NCBI RefSeq assembly: GCF_910585845.1
Contig: NZ_CAJUHF010000022.1
Span: 1-57,087, forward strand
Direction: 5' to 3'
Length of the DNA: 57,087 bases
From: an uncultured Bacteroides sp.
Lineage (GTDB): Bacteria; Bacteroidota; Bacteroidia; Bacteroidales; Bacteroidaceae
Made by a program: the position numbers and the translations under genes. Of this stretch, positions 1 through 8,732 are shown one piece after another (position 1 is the stretch's first letter; every line of letters begins with the position of its first letter). The notes under the pieces were generated by a model. It had not been told where the DNA came from. It was given only the letters and a program-made list of their open reading frames with translations, and made no database searches.

Positions 1-55
1 GGAAAGGGGAAAATGGAAAATTAAGATTTGAGGAATAAACTATTATATAGAATAA

Positions 56-130
56 CAATATATGTAACGGGTGATAAGAAGTAATGTAATGCGGCATTAC
101 ATATATTCTTATCACCCGTTACATATATTG
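56..130. repeat. Near-continuous palindrome with perfect 25-bp arms
   Basis: Arms 56-80 and 106-130 are exact reverse complements over 25 bp, beginning CAATATATGTAACGGG. The interior (86-92 with 94-100) is itself complementary, so almost the whole 75 bp can fold as one long hairpin or cruciform. It lies downstream of the minus-strand gene at 189-425 and could terminate it, but there is no strong T run on that strand, so the role is open. The interior shares a 20-base motif with the repeat array at 56936-57024. Confidence 0.75.
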
Positions 131-188
131 GCATTTTCTTTACAAACTCGTCAACTCAAACTCATCAACTCAAAAACTTAAAACCTCA

Positions 189-425
189 TCAAGGTTCCCC
201 CAAGTACCTGAAGATAAGTTTTACCTCAAGGGGAAGAAAGGTGTGGCGGTTCTTGTTGTAGCCTACGGCGGACAACTCCGACATCAACTGCTTGTTGGCA
301 TAGATCCAACGGCGGAGCAACTGCAAAGCTGTGGTACAGCTGACACCCGGATTGTAAAGCAAGGCAAGATCAACCTTGGTATAAGCGCGGACGGGAACTT
401 TTTCTTCTAAAATTTCTTCTTTCAT
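189..425 (-). CDS. DUF4248 family small protein
   Basis: A 78-residue soluble protein beginning MKEEILEEKVPVRAY. The pattern of a basic start, a short helix (DLALLYNP), a Leu-rich helix ending LLRRWI and a C-terminal IFRYLGEP matches the DUF4248 family, which is widespread in Bacteroides. Family members often sit beside HU-like DNA-binding genes and capsule or integrated-element genes. Here a truncated HU-like reading frame lies divergently at 882-962, which fits that association. The molecular function is unknown; the size and the two-helix arrangement would suit a small DNA-binding or accessory protein, but no catalytic residues are visible. The gene has no co-directional neighbour in the window. 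Confidence 0.7.
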   Translation of the reverse strand: MKEEILEEKVPVRAYTKVDLALLYNPGVSCTTALQLLRRWIYANKQLMSELSAVGYNKNRHTFLPLEVKLIFRYLGEP

Positions 426-693
426 AAAATTATCTTTTTAGTTATTTATATGTCATAAAGATACTGATTTATTGCGACATAAGAAAGGAATAAAGAAAGT
501 TTTATCTCTCATTTATCATCTCTTTTTTTTCATACAAAAACAAATAACTTCAAGCGGAAGGAGGACGGAAAAGGAAGAGGATATATTTGCAGTGTCCGAA
601 GGAGATGTACCAAAGGCCACCACAGGATTACGCAGATTAGCACAGGTATTTTTGACACACCACCAAGGAAAAAACTATTATTTAACCTTTTAA
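426..693. other. Intergenic region without a convincing gene
   Basis: This stretch lies between the DUF4248 gene and the first mobile repeat. It contains a plus-strand open frame of 73 codons with no family resemblance and no start signal, which I do not regard as a gene. Bases about 620-645 (CAGGATTACGCAGATTAGCAC) resemble the degenerate ACAGATTACGCAGATT intergenic repeats seen in Bacteroides genomes, and a weaker relative is at about 23650. Confidence 0.5.
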
Positions 694-865
694 GAGCCTG
701 TTTAAATTTTGTTCAGCCTTCTTTGAGAGTTCTTTTTGAGGATGTTTTTCTGTTTTTATGAGGAGCATAGCGGGCTATGTGACGAATAAAAAGAGGAAAA
801 CAGACCGAAAAGAAACTCTAAAGAAGCTGAATAAAAAACTTTTTGAAGAAAATTTAAACAGGCTC
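694..865 (+). mobile_element. MITE copy 1 (IS1031/IS5-like ends), full length 172 bp
   Basis: The element begins GAGCCTGTTTAAATTTT and ends with the reverse complement of that sequence. It is flanked on both sides by the same triplet TAA (691-693 and 866-868), as expected of a 3-bp target duplication. It has no coding capacity. A second full-length copy at 9531-9703 is its reverse complement with scattered differences; shorter copies occur at 36300-36387 and 42273-42334 and a single end at 37755. GAG termini with TNA duplications are the published signature of the IS1031 subgroup of IS5, so a transposase of that type probably mobilised it. Confidence 0.85.
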
Positions 866-881
866 TAAAATTTATCAAATT

Positions 882-962
882 ATGGGAGTACCATTCAAAA
901 AGATTCCGCGGAAAGACCCGCGAAAAACGGATGCGACAGTGAAGTATTTATTTCTTCTATGA
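882..962 (+). pseudogene. N-terminal remnant of an HU-like DNA-binding protein gene
   Basis: A 26-codon frame starts MGVPFKKIPRKDPRK, which resembles the N-terminus of the Bacteroides HU-like DNA-binding family (typical form M-x-V/I-P-F-K-x-x-x-R-K-D-P-R). After about 20 residues the similarity stops and the frame ends at TGA (960-962). No downstream continuation of the family is visible in any frame before the acyltransferase gene, so most of the gene has been deleted. The MITE copy 1 ends 16 bases upstream of the start codon, so insertion and decay may be connected. The assignment rests on recognition of a short segment. Confidence 0.5.
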
Positions 963-1050
963 AAAGTTTCATTTATTGATATATTCAGTACCATTGAGTG
1001 GTATATTTAAATCAAAGTATTATCTTTGCAACAATAAAAGTTCGACAGCT

Positions 1051-1803
1051 ATGAAGATACTATATTACATCTATCAGGTATGCTTTGCATTGCCCATCCT
1101 GTTAGTACTGACCATTCTTACAGCATTGGTCACCATCATCGGTTCACTGATAGGCGGAGCCCATATCTGGGGATATTACCCTGGGAAAATATGGTCACAA
1201 CTCATTTGCATCCTCCTGCTCATTCCCGTAAAAGTGCACGGACGCGAAAAGCTTCATAAACATACCTCATACGTCTTCGTCCCCAACCATCAAGGAGCAT
1301 TCGACATTTTCCTGATCTACGGTTTCTTGGGACGCAACTTCAAGTGGATGATGAAGAAAAGCCTGCGGAAAATCCCCTTCGTAGGGAAAGCATGCGAAAG
1401 CGCAGGACATATCTTTGTAGACCGTTCCGGACCCAAGAAAGTGTTGGAGACCATTCGTCAGGCAAAGGCTTCGCTGAAAGACGGCGTTTCGTTAGTGGTA
1501 TTCCCGGAAGGTGCCCGCACCTTCACCGGACACATGGGATATTTCAAAAAAGGAGCATTCCAGCTGGCGGATGAATTACAACTGGAAGTTGTGCCTGTCA
1601 CCATCGACGGATCGTTCCAGATCCTGCCACGTACCGGCAAGTGGATACACCGCCACCGCATGATACTGACCATACATGACCCCATCCCCCCTAAAGGACA
1701 AGGCACAGAAAATATAAAAGCGACGATGGCCGAAGCCTACGTCGCCGTAGAGAGTGCTTTACCGGAAGAATACAAAGGAATGGTGAAGAACGATGACCAA
1801 TAA
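1051..1803 (+). CDS. plsC: 1-acyl-sn-glycerol-3-phosphate acyltransferase (PlsC family)
   Basis: A 250-residue membrane-associated acyltransferase that would convert lysophosphatidic acid to phosphatidic acid in phospholipid synthesis. Residues about 8-35 form a hydrophobic N-terminal segment. The HX4D catalytic motif is HQGAFD (80-85) and the substrate-binding motif is FPEGART (151-157); the intervening IFVDRSG block is also typical. I chose the ATG at 1051 because the frame upstream, open to 976, adds 25 residues with no family character and places the hydrophobic segment unusually far in. Convergent with the DUF4369 gene, whose stop is 6 bases away. A different acyl acceptor, as in other members of the superfamily, is possible. 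Confidence 0.85.
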   Translation: MKILYYIYQVCFALPILLVLTILTALVTIIGSLIGGAHIWGYYPGKIWSQLICILLLIPVKVHGREKLHKHTSYVFVPNHQGAFDIFLIYGFLGRNFKWMMKKSLRKIPFVGKACESAGHIFVDRSGPKKVLETIRQAKASLKDGVSLVVFPEGARTFTGHMGYFKKGAFQLADELQLEVVPVTIDGSFQILPRTGKWIHRHRMILTIHDPIPPKGQGTENIKATMAEAYVAVESALPEEYKGMVKNDDQ

Positions 1804-1809
1804 GTTACC

Positions 1810-2544
1810 CTATTTCTTACCCGCATTGCTTTCTTCCAAGCGTCGGTGCTCTTCAAGCAATTTCATGTTTTCCTTCGCCTTGTCAATAAATTCCCTCACC
1901 GAAGGATTGCTCTTGAAAGATTGAGGGGCAGTGTTAAGAATATCTTCCACCTGAGGGGTCATTACGGGGTATGGCAACGTGCTGCACATCATCAGGAAAA
2001 CATTAGGTCCCAGAACATTCTCATAATTGGCAGAGATAAATTCCTTGATACAACTATTCATCTCATTGACTAAAGCCTCACCCTCCTGAGCCAATTGTTC
2101 GCGCACGTCTTCCAATGCAATACCATCCAACACCATGCGGGCTTCCTTCCGTTCCAGCTCCTCGATCTTCAGTTCAAGCGTATTGCGCTTGTCGATAAAC
2201 TCATACAAAGCATTATTGAGTGGCGTACCCTTGGCCGTCAGCTGGGAATTGGATATGGAGACTTCTATCTTACCGCTTTCGAGCACCAAAGGCATGATAG
2301 CTTCATCGTTCATATAGAGCGTCACCATCACCACAGAATCCGAAGGACCACTTGCAGTAAACAAGCCATGTACCACTTCTGTCGAATCTATTGTAACCCA
2401 CTGCCCGTCGCGGAGCGTTTTCAAATACAACATTTTACCGTCAAGACTGGTCACCGACGACACACCTTCGACTTTATACTTACGACTGCATGACGCAAAC
2501 AACACAAGCAAAAGCAACAAAGGCAAAATACGATTCATATTCAT
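1810..2544 (-). CDS. DUF4369 domain lipoprotein
   Basis: A 245-residue predicted lipoprotein. From the ATG at 2544 the protein reads MNMNRILPLLLLLVLFASC, a short signal peptide with a Cys lipobox (FASC). Residues about 20-115 fit DUF4369, a beta-rich domain of Bacteroidota lipoproteins that is often fused to an AhpC/thioredoxin domain. Here no thioredoxin domain follows; the remainder is mostly helical and charged (ELKIEELERKEARM) and probably forms a coiled coil. The frame is open to 2586, but the start at 2544 (or 2538) puts the signal peptide at the N-terminus. No enzymatic residues are visible; a cell-envelope role is inferred. Confidence 0.7.
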   Translation of the reverse strand: MNMNRILPLLLLLVLFASCSRKYKVEGVSSVTSLDGKMLYLKTLRDGQWVTIDSTEVVHGLFTASGPSDSVVMVTLYMNDEAIMPLVLESGKIEVSISNSQLTAKGTPLNNALYEFIDKRNTLELKIEELERKEARMVLDGIALEDVREQLAQEGEALVNEMNSCIKEFISANYENVLGPNVFLMMCSTLPYPVMTPQVEDILNTAPQSFKSNPSVREFIDKAKENMKLLEEHRRLEESNAGKK

Positions 2545-2709
2545 TCTAACCATGTAAGAAACGATTTTTTGTACGAAATACGGCACAAAGGTACAATCTA
2601 TTTCGGATTGTAAAGAAGTTTTTTATCAATATTTAAATTTTGGTTTCGCTTTTCCTTTAATAATCCTTATAAGGAGAAAAAAAAGAAAGGATATTTCATT
2701 TAGTTTACT

Positions 2710-2717
2710 TATTTTTG
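2710..2717 (+). promoter_or_regulatory. Bacteroides -7 promoter element for the sulfatase-maturase gene
   Basis: TATTTTTG matches the Bacteroides -7 consensus TAnnTTTG. No clear TTTG is present 19-21 bases upstream, so only half of the promoter is recognisable. Transcription from here would start near 2724 and give a leader of about 120 bases that includes the structured segment at 2732-2801. Confidence 0.45.
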
Positions 2718-2731
2718 CAGTGATAACTCAT

Positions 2732-2801
2732 TTAAGTTTCGCATATCTTTGATATGCTGTCAATAAACAAGTAAACAAGTTCAAGAACTTGCGAAACTTA
2801 A
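2732..2801 (+). promoter_or_regulatory. Structured 5' leader (possible three-way junction) of the sulfatase-maturase gene
   Basis: Three nested complementary pairs are visible. The outer stem pairs TTAAGTTTC (732-740 of the 2 kb block) with GAAACTTAA at 2793-2801. Inside it are GCATATC-TTT-GATATGC (2741-2757) and AAGTTC-AA-GAACTT (2777-2790), both perfect. The fold ends 46 bases before the ATG at 2848. It does not match a riboswitch class I know. It could be a regulatory leader or a protein-binding site. Confidence 0.5.
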
Positions 2802-2847
2802 GTAACTAACAATATGTAAATCATTTCACTGAAATCAAAAAAAACTC

Positions 2848-4086
2848 ATGTCAACATACGCCCCTTTTGCCAAACCACTGTATGTCATGCTGAAACCTGT
2901 AGGTGCCGTATGCAACCTTGCTTGCGATTATTGTTACTACTTGGAAAAAAGCAAATTATACCAGAATAATCCAAAACACGTCATGAGCGAAGAGCTGCTG
3001 GAGAAGTTCATCGAAGAATATATCCACTCGCAGACGATGCCCCAAGTCCTGTTCACATGGCATGGCGGAGAAACCTTGATGCGTCCTTTGTCTTTCTACA
3101 AAAAAGCGATGGAACTACAAAAAAAGTATGCCCAAGGACGTACCATAGACAACTGCATCCAGACCAACGGCACCATGCTGACGGACGAGTGGTGCGAATT
3201 CTTCCGTGAAAACAATTGGCTGGTGGGAGTTTCCATCGACGGCCCGCAAGAGTTCCATGACGAATACCGGAAGAACAAACAGGGAAAGCCCTCTTTCATA
3301 AAGGTCATGCAAGGCATCAACCTGCTGAAAAAGCATGGAGTGCAATGGAACGGAATGGCTGTAGTGAACGACTTCAATGCCGATTATCCGTTGGACTTCT
3401 ACAATTTCTTTAAGGAGATAGGTTGCCATTATATCCAGTTCGCCCCCATCGTGGAGCGGGTGTTCGCCCATCAGGATGGAAGACACCTTGCCTCGCTTGC
3501 CGACCGGGAAGAAGTGGCACAACTGGCAGACTTCTCTGTCACTCCCGAACAATGGGGAGAATTTCTCTGCACGATCTTCGATGAATGGGTAAAAAAAGAT
3601 GTGGGAACTTATTACATCCAACTGTTCGACTCCACACTTGCCAACTGGATAGGTGAACAACCGGGCGTCTGCTCTATGGCAAAAACGTGCGGACATGCCG
3701 GAGTGATGGAGTTTAACGGAGACGTGTACTCGTGCGACCATTTCGTCTTTCCCGAATATAAACTGGGAAACATCTATCAGAAAACACTGGTAGAGATGAT
3801 GTATAGCGAAAAACAGCAGGCGTTCGGACAAATGAAACAACAATCGCTGCCCACCCAATGCCGGGAATGCGAATGGCTGTTTGCCTGCAACGGCGAATGC
3901 CCCAAGAACCGTTTCGCACATACAACCGATGGAGAACCGGGGCTGAACTATCTGTGCGCCGGATACCGGAGATTCTTCAAACACGTAGCTCCCTACATGG
4001 ATTTCATGAAGAATGAACTGATGAACCAACGTCCGCCAGCCAACATCATGGAAGCAATCAGAAAAGAAAAACTAAAAAAAACATGA
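2848..4086 (+). CDS. Anaerobic sulfatase maturase, radical SAM/SPASM protein
   Basis: A 412-residue radical SAM enzyme expected to oxidise the active-site Cys or Ser of sulfatases to formylglycine under anaerobic conditions, as AnSME (chuR product) does in B. thetaiotaomicron. The radical SAM cluster motif CX3CX2C is C22-NLA-C26-DY-C29. A TIM-barrel core follows to about residue 240. The C-terminal SPASM region has the Cys-rich pattern expected for two auxiliary [4Fe-4S] clusters: CSMAKTCGHAG, VYSCDHFVFPEY, and CRECEWLFACNGECP. Length and organisation match the family. No sulfatase gene is present in the window, so the enzyme must act on substrates encoded elsewhere. It is followed by an A-rich spacer and dpp7. 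Confidence 0.9.
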   Translation: MSTYAPFAKPLYVMLKPVGAVCNLACDYCYYLEKSKLYQNNPKHVMSEELLEKFIEEYIHSQTMPQVLFTWHGGETLMRPLSFYKKAMELQKKYAQGRTIDNCIQTNGTMLTDEWCEFFRENNWLVGVSIDGPQEFHDEYRKNKQGKPSFIKVMQGINLLKKHGVQWNGMAVVNDFNADYPLDFYNFFKEIGCHYIQFAPIVERVFAHQDGRHLASLADREEVAQLADFSVTPEQWGEFLCTIFDEWVKKDVGTYYIQLFDSTLANWIGEQPGVCSMAKTCGHAGVMEFNGDVYSCDHFVFPEYKLGNIYQKTLVEMMYSEKQQAFGQMKQQSLPTQCRECEWLFACNGECPKNRFAHTTDGEPGLNYLCAGYRRFFKHVAPYMDFMKNELMNQRPPANIMEAIRKEKLKKT

Positions 4087-4143
4087 ACTAAAAAACATAA
4101 ACCCATAAACCTATGAACTAAAAAACTCATAAACTAAAAAACA
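4087..4143 (+). repeat. A-rich degenerate repeat upstream of dpp7
   Basis: The 58-base spacer before the S46 peptidase gene consists of near copies of ATGAACTAAAAAAC and CATAAACC. This low-complexity spacer type is common between Bacteroides genes; I see no promoter consensus in it, so dpp7 may be co-transcribed with the upstream gene. Confidence 0.5.
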
Positions 4144-4144
4144 T

Positions 4145-6310
4145 ATGAAGATTACATTAAAGAAAAGTTTATTTGCGGCAATCGCCGCACTGACAGTCTG
4201 CTCGGCACGTGCAGACGAAGGAATGTGGCTGTTGCAACTGATGAAACAGCAGAACTCCATCGACATGATGAAGAAACAGGGATTGAAATTGGAGGCAGAC
4301 GACCTCTACAATCCTGACGGTGTATCGCTGAAAGATGCCGTAGGTATCTTTGGCGGCGGCTGTACCGGTGAAATCATCTCTCCGGAAGGTCTGATTCTGA
4401 CAAACCACCACTGCGGCTACGGTGCCATACAGCAGCACAGTAGCGTGGAACACGACTACCTGACCGACGGTTTCTGGGCAAAGAACCGCGGCGAGGAACT
4501 GCCCACTCCGGGATTGAAGTTCCGCTTCGTACACCGCATTGTAGACATCACCGACCTGGTGAACAGCAAAGTAAAAGCCGGCGAAACGGACGAAGTGAAT
4601 GCCATGAGCTATCCCTTCCTCAGCAAACTCGCCAAGGAAGAACTGGAGAAAAGTGACCTGAAGGGAAAACCGGGCATCGAAGTGCGCGCCCTCCCCTTCT
4701 ATGCAGGCAACAAATTCTATCTCTTCTACTACAAAGTCTATAGCGACGTACGCATGGTAGCCGCTCCCCCCTCTTCAGTAGGCAAGTTCGGTGGCGAAAC
4801 AGACAACTGGATGTGGCCGCGTCATACGGGAGACTTCTCCATGTTCCGTATCTATGCCGACGCGAACGGCGAACCGGCAGAATACAGCGCAAGCAATGTG
4901 CCCCTGAAGACTCCGAAGTTCCTGCCCATCTCCATCAAAGGACTGAATGAGGGCGACTATGCCATGATTATGGGATTCCCCGGCAGCACCGAACGCTACC
5001 TCACCCAAAGCGAAGTGAAGCAACGCATGAACGCCGTGAACCAAGCCATGATAGACATGCGTGGCGTGCGCCTCGAAGTGCTTCGTAAGTATATGGAAGC
5101 CAGCGACAAGACACGCATCCAATATGCCAGCAAGTTTGCCGGTAGCAGCAACTACTGGAAGAACTCTATCGGCATGAACAAAGCCATCATCGACAACGAT
5201 GTGTTGGGCACCAAAGCGGAAATAGAGAAACGCTATGCCGCTTTTGCACAAGGTAAACCCGAATACGAAGGTGTGGTAGAGAAAATTGACGCCATCATTG
5301 AACGCAGCACCCCTGCCCTGCGCCAGCTTTACTACGTTAACGAAGCGTTGCGCGGTGCTATTGAGTTTGGCAGTACCTACATGATTATGGACAAGATCAA
5401 GCAGGCCATCGAAGAGAAGAACGACTCACTGCTCCAAGCCTCCAAGAAACAGTTGGAGGAATCTTTCAACGCCATACACAATAAGGATTACGATCACGAA
5501 GTGGATCGTGCCGTTGCCAAGGCTATCCTGCCTGCCCTCGCCAAAGCACTGAATGCTGACGAACTGCCCTCTTTCTACCAAACCATCAACAGTGCATTCA
5601 AGGGTGACTACAACGCATACATCGACAACATCTACGACAACTCCATCCTCTCCAACCGCGAGAATCTGGACAAGTTCCTGAAGAAACCGACAGTAAAAGC
5701 CATCGAGAAAGACCCGGCTACTGCCTACTCACGTTCCAAGAACGAGAAAATGAGAGAACTCAGCAAACAGTACATGGAGCTGGGAAGCGGTCTGGAACTG
5801 TTACACAAAGCCTATATCCGTGGCTTGGGCGAGATGAAACAGCCTGTCCCCTCTTATCCGGATGCTAACTTCACGATGCGTCTGACTTACGGTAACGTGA
5901 AGTCGTATAACCCGCGCGACGCCGTACACTACAACTACTACACCACTACCGACGGTATCCTCGAGAAAGAGAATCCCGAAGACCGCGAATTCGTGGTACC
6001 TGCCAAACTGAAAGAGCTGATTCAGAAGAAAGACTTCGGACGCTATGCCATGAAGGATGGCACCATGCCCGTATGCTTCCTTACAACGAATGACATCACC
6101 GGCGGTAACTCCGGTAGCCCTGTCATCAACGGAGAAGGTCAGCTTATCGGTACAGCTTTCGACGGCAACTGGGAGTCACTGAGTGGCGACATCAACTTCG
6201 ACAACAACCTGCAACGCTGCATCGCGCTGGATATCCGCTATGTACTCTTCATCCTCGACAAACTGGGAGATTGCGGACACTTAATAAAAGAGATGAACAT
6301 TATTGAGTAA
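4145..6310 (+). CDS. dpp7: S46 dipeptidyl peptidase, DPP7 type
   Basis: A 721-residue secreted serine dipeptidyl-peptidase that would release dipeptides from the N-terminus of oligopeptides in the periplasm. A signal peptide ends at about residue 23 (CSARA-DEG). The S46 triad is visible: His in LTNHHCGYG (H89), Asp in RHTGDFS, and Ser in GGNSGSPV (S656). The residue 18 positions after the catalytic Ser is Gly (G674). In characterised enzymes Gly there goes with DPP7, which prefers hydrophobic P1 residues, while Arg goes with DPP11. The next gene is a paralogue with Arg at that position. Both would feed dipeptides to peptide transport. Specificity is inferred from this one residue. Confidence 0.9.
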   Translation: MKITLKKSLFAAIAALTVCSARADEGMWLLQLMKQQNSIDMMKKQGLKLEADDLYNPDGVSLKDAVGIFGGGCTGEIISPEGLILTNHHCGYGAIQQHSSVEHDYLTDGFWAKNRGEELPTPGLKFRFVHRIVDITDLVNSKVKAGETDEVNAMSYPFLSKLAKEELEKSDLKGKPGIEVRALPFYAGNKFYLFYYKVYSDVRMVAAPPSSVGKFGGETDNWMWPRHTGDFSMFRIYADANGEPAEYSASNVPLKTPKFLPISIKGLNEGDYAMIMGFPGSTERYLTQSEVKQRMNAVNQAMIDMRGVRLEVLRKYMEASDKTRIQYASKFAGSSNYWKNSIGMNKAIIDNDVLGTKAEIEKRYAAFAQGKPEYEGVVEKIDAIIERSTPALRQLYYVNEALRGAIEFGSTYMIMDKIKQAIEEKNDSLLQASKKQLEESFNAIHNKDYDHEVDRAVAKAILPALAKALNADELPSFYQTINSAFKGDYNAYIDNIYDNSILSNRENLDKFLKKPTVKAIEKDPATAYSRSKNEKMRELSKQYMELGSGLELLHKAYIRGLGEMKQPVPSYPDANFTMRLTYGNVKSYNPRDAVHYNYYTTTDGILEKENPEDREFVVPAKLKELIQKKDFGRYAMKDGTMPVCFLTTNDITGGNSGSPVINGEGQLIGTAFDGNWESLSGDINFDNNLQRCIALDIRYVLFILDKLGDCGHLIKEMNIIE

Positions 6311-6330
6311 ATAAGAATCTTGGGAAGATA

Positions 6331-6418
6331 CACTACCGTATCGAAGGCTATTCAGTACCGTCTGAAGGTCATTCAATACGGTAGTGAATCGTATTTAGTA
6401 TGGTACTGAATACTCCCC
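6331..6418. repeat. Tandem array of about four 21-22-bp units between dpp7 and dpp11
   Basis: Units start at about 6331, 6353, 6374 and 6397. The common core is CARTAC(C/G)GTA followed by TGAA. CACTACCGTAT (6331-6341) is also the reverse complement of ATACGGTAGTG (6375-6385), so transcripts can form a hairpin. The array lies between two co-directional paralogues and may separate their expression. Confidence 0.7.
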
Positions 6419-6448
6419 TACTCAGAACATCTTCCAACACACATTATT

Positions 6449-8611
6449 ATGAGAAAAGCCTTATTATCATTATTCCTAACATCCGCAATGCTGTCCGCCC
6501 ACGCAGACGAAGGCATGTGGATGCTGACCGACCTGCAAAAGCAGAACGAAGTCGCCATGACGGAGCTTGGCCTCCTCATCCCCGTCAACCAGATTTATAA
6601 TCCGGAAGGCATCGCATTGAAAGATGCCGTGGTACACTTCGGCGGCGGCTGCACCGGAGAAGTCATCTCTGCCGAAGGACTGGTATTGACCAACCATCAC
6701 TGTGGCTACGGTTCCATACAGCAACACAGTAGTGTAGAGCACGACTACCTGACCGACGGTTTCTGGGCGATGTCCCGTGAAGAAGAGCTTCCCTGCAAGG
6801 GACTCACCATCACCTACATCGACGAGATTCTGGACGTGACGGACTACGTGAACGAACAACTGAAAATTGATGCGGACCCCAACGGAACGAATTACCTCTC
6901 ACCCAAGTATCTGGCTACCGTAGCCGACCGCTTTGTTGAATCCGAAGGTATCGCACTGACTCCGGGCCGCAAGTTGGAACTGAAAGCTTTTTATGGCGGA
7001 AACCGCTACTACTTGTTCGTAAAAACTGTCTACAGGGATATCCGCATGGTAGGTGCTCCTCCCTCTTCCATCGGCAAGTTCGGCGCCGATACGGACAACT
7101 GGATGTGGCCGCGGCATACCGGCGACTTCTCCATCTTCCGCATCTATGCCGACAAAGACGGAAAGCCGGCTGAATACAGCAAAGACAATGTCCCCCTGAA
7201 AGTGAAAAAGCACCTCACCATCAGCCTGTCAGGCTACCGCGAAGGCGACTTCACTTTCATCATGGGATTCCCCGGACGCAATTGGCGCTACATGATCTCC
7301 GACGAAGTGGAAGAACGCATGCAGACCACTAACTTCATGCGCCACCACGTGCGCGACGTACGTCAGAAAGCACTCATGGAGCAGATGCTGAAAGATGATG
7401 CCGTACGCATCCACTACGCCAGCAAGTATGCTTCATCCGCCAACTACTGGAAAAATGCCATCGGCATGAACGAGGGACTTGTCCGCCTGAAAGTGCTCGA
7501 CACCAAACGCGAACAGCAAGAAGCACTTCTGGCACGCGGCCGCTCGATGAACGATGATTCCTATCAGAAGGCATTCGACCAGATTCGTGCCATTGTGAAG
7601 CAACGCCGCCCTGCCCTCTATCATCAGCAAGCCATCCAGGAAGCCTTGGTGACAGGACTCGACTTCATGCGCCTCCCCAACACTTCATCTCTGCTGGCTG
7701 CCCTGAAAAGCAAAGACAAAGAGCGGATACAGTCGGCAGCAGACAGCCTGAAGACAGTTGCCGACAGGTATTTTGCCTCCGTCCCCTTCCCCGAAGTGGA
7801 ACGCATCGTTGCCAAGAAAATGTTGCAGACCTATATGCAATATATTCCGGCAGAACAGCGCATCAGTATCTTCGAAGTGATAAACAAACGCTTCAAGGGC
7901 AACAGTGATGCCTTTGTTGATGCCTGCTTCAACCACTCCATCTTCGGAAAGAAAGAGAACTTCGAGAAGTTTATCCGTAAGCCGAACTCCTATCAACTCT
8001 CTTTCGACTGGATGATCCTGTTCAAACACTCCATCACAGACGGCCTGCTGCAAACCGCCATAGCCATGACAGACGCCAACAAGAACTATAACGCCGCACA
8101 CAAAGTTTGGGTGAAAGGAATGATGGACATGAAGCTTAGTGCAGGGACGCCCATTTATCCGGATGCCAACTCCACCCTGCGTCTCACCTACGGAAAGGTG
8201 TTGCCCTACGCACCGGCAGACGGCGTGGAATACGGCTACTACACTACTCTGAAAGGTGCTATGGAAAAGGAAGATCCCAATAACTGGGAATTTTTAGTGC
8301 CTGCTAAGTTGAAACAACTGTATCAGAACAAAGACTTCGGACGCTATGCCATGCCGAACGGCGAAATGCCCGTCTGCTTCATTGTGAATACCGACAATAC
8401 CGGAGGAAACTCAGGCAGCCCGGTGTTCAATGCCAAAGGCGAACTGATAGGTACAGGCTTCGACCGCAACTATGAAGGACTTACGGGAGACATTGCCTTC
8501 CGCCCCTCTTCGCAACGGGCAGCGTGCGTGGATATCCGCTATACCTTATTCATCATCGAAAAGTATGCCGGAGCCACACACCTCATCAAGGAGCTGACAA
8601 TTGCCGAATAA
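6449..8611 (+). CDS. dpp11: S46 dipeptidyl peptidase, DPP11 type (Asp/Glu-specific)
   Basis: A 720-residue paralogue of the preceding peptidase. A signal peptide ends near residue 19 (SAHA-DEG). The triad motifs are TNHHCGYG (H84), RHTGDFS and GGNSGSPV with Ser at exactly residue 655. The residue 18 positions later is Arg673, the same number and residue that gives Porphyromonas gingivalis DPP11 its preference for Asp or Glu at P1. The tandem pair thus probably splits dipeptide release between hydrophobic and acidic P1 residues. Start ATG at 6449 gives the signal peptide directly. A 138-base gap with a repeat array separates it from dpp7; no promoter of the TAnnTTTG type was seen there. Confidence 0.9.
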   Translation: MRKALLSLFLTSAMLSAHADEGMWMLTDLQKQNEVAMTELGLLIPVNQIYNPEGIALKDAVVHFGGGCTGEVISAEGLVLTNHHCGYGSIQQHSSVEHDYLTDGFWAMSREEELPCKGLTITYIDEILDVTDYVNEQLKIDADPNGTNYLSPKYLATVADRFVESEGIALTPGRKLELKAFYGGNRYYLFVKTVYRDIRMVGAPPSSIGKFGADTDNWMWPRHTGDFSIFRIYADKDGKPAEYSKDNVPLKVKKHLTISLSGYREGDFTFIMGFPGRNWRYMISDEVEERMQTTNFMRHHVRDVRQKALMEQMLKDDAVRIHYASKYASSANYWKNAIGMNEGLVRLKVLDTKREQQEALLARGRSMNDDSYQKAFDQIRAIVKQRRPALYHQQAIQEALVTGLDFMRLPNTSSLLAALKSKDKERIQSAADSLKTVADRYFASVPFPEVERIVAKKMLQTYMQYIPAEQRISIFEVINKRFKGNSDAFVDACFNHSIFGKKENFEKFIRKPNSYQLSFDWMILFKHSITDGLLQTAIAMTDANKNYNAAHKVWVKGMMDMKLSAGTPIYPDANSTLRLTYGKVLPYAPADGVEYGYYTTLKGAMEKEDPNNWEFLVPAKLKQLYQNKDFGRYAMPNGEMPVCFIVNTDNTGGNSGSPVFNAKGELIGTGFDRNYEGLTGDIAFRPSSQRAACVDIRYTLFIIEKYAGATHLIKELTIAE

Positions 8612-8732
8612 GGGAACGGACAATCGGAAGGAGCCATACGGCCCGCGTGAACAAAATAGTGCAGCTATGCGTTTCTAATGGCAGAAAGTGAGATTTAAAA
8701 CCTAATTATTGTATAACTGAAAAAATAGAATT

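Noticed and set aside
600..650. tRNA-like or functional element around GGATTACGCAGATTAG
   Set aside because: No cloverleaf; better explained as a degenerate intergenic repeat, with a weaker copy near 23650.
472..693. 73-codon plus-strand open frame before the first MITE
   Set aside because: No family resemblance, low-complexity start, and its stop codon is the target site of the MITE; more likely chance.
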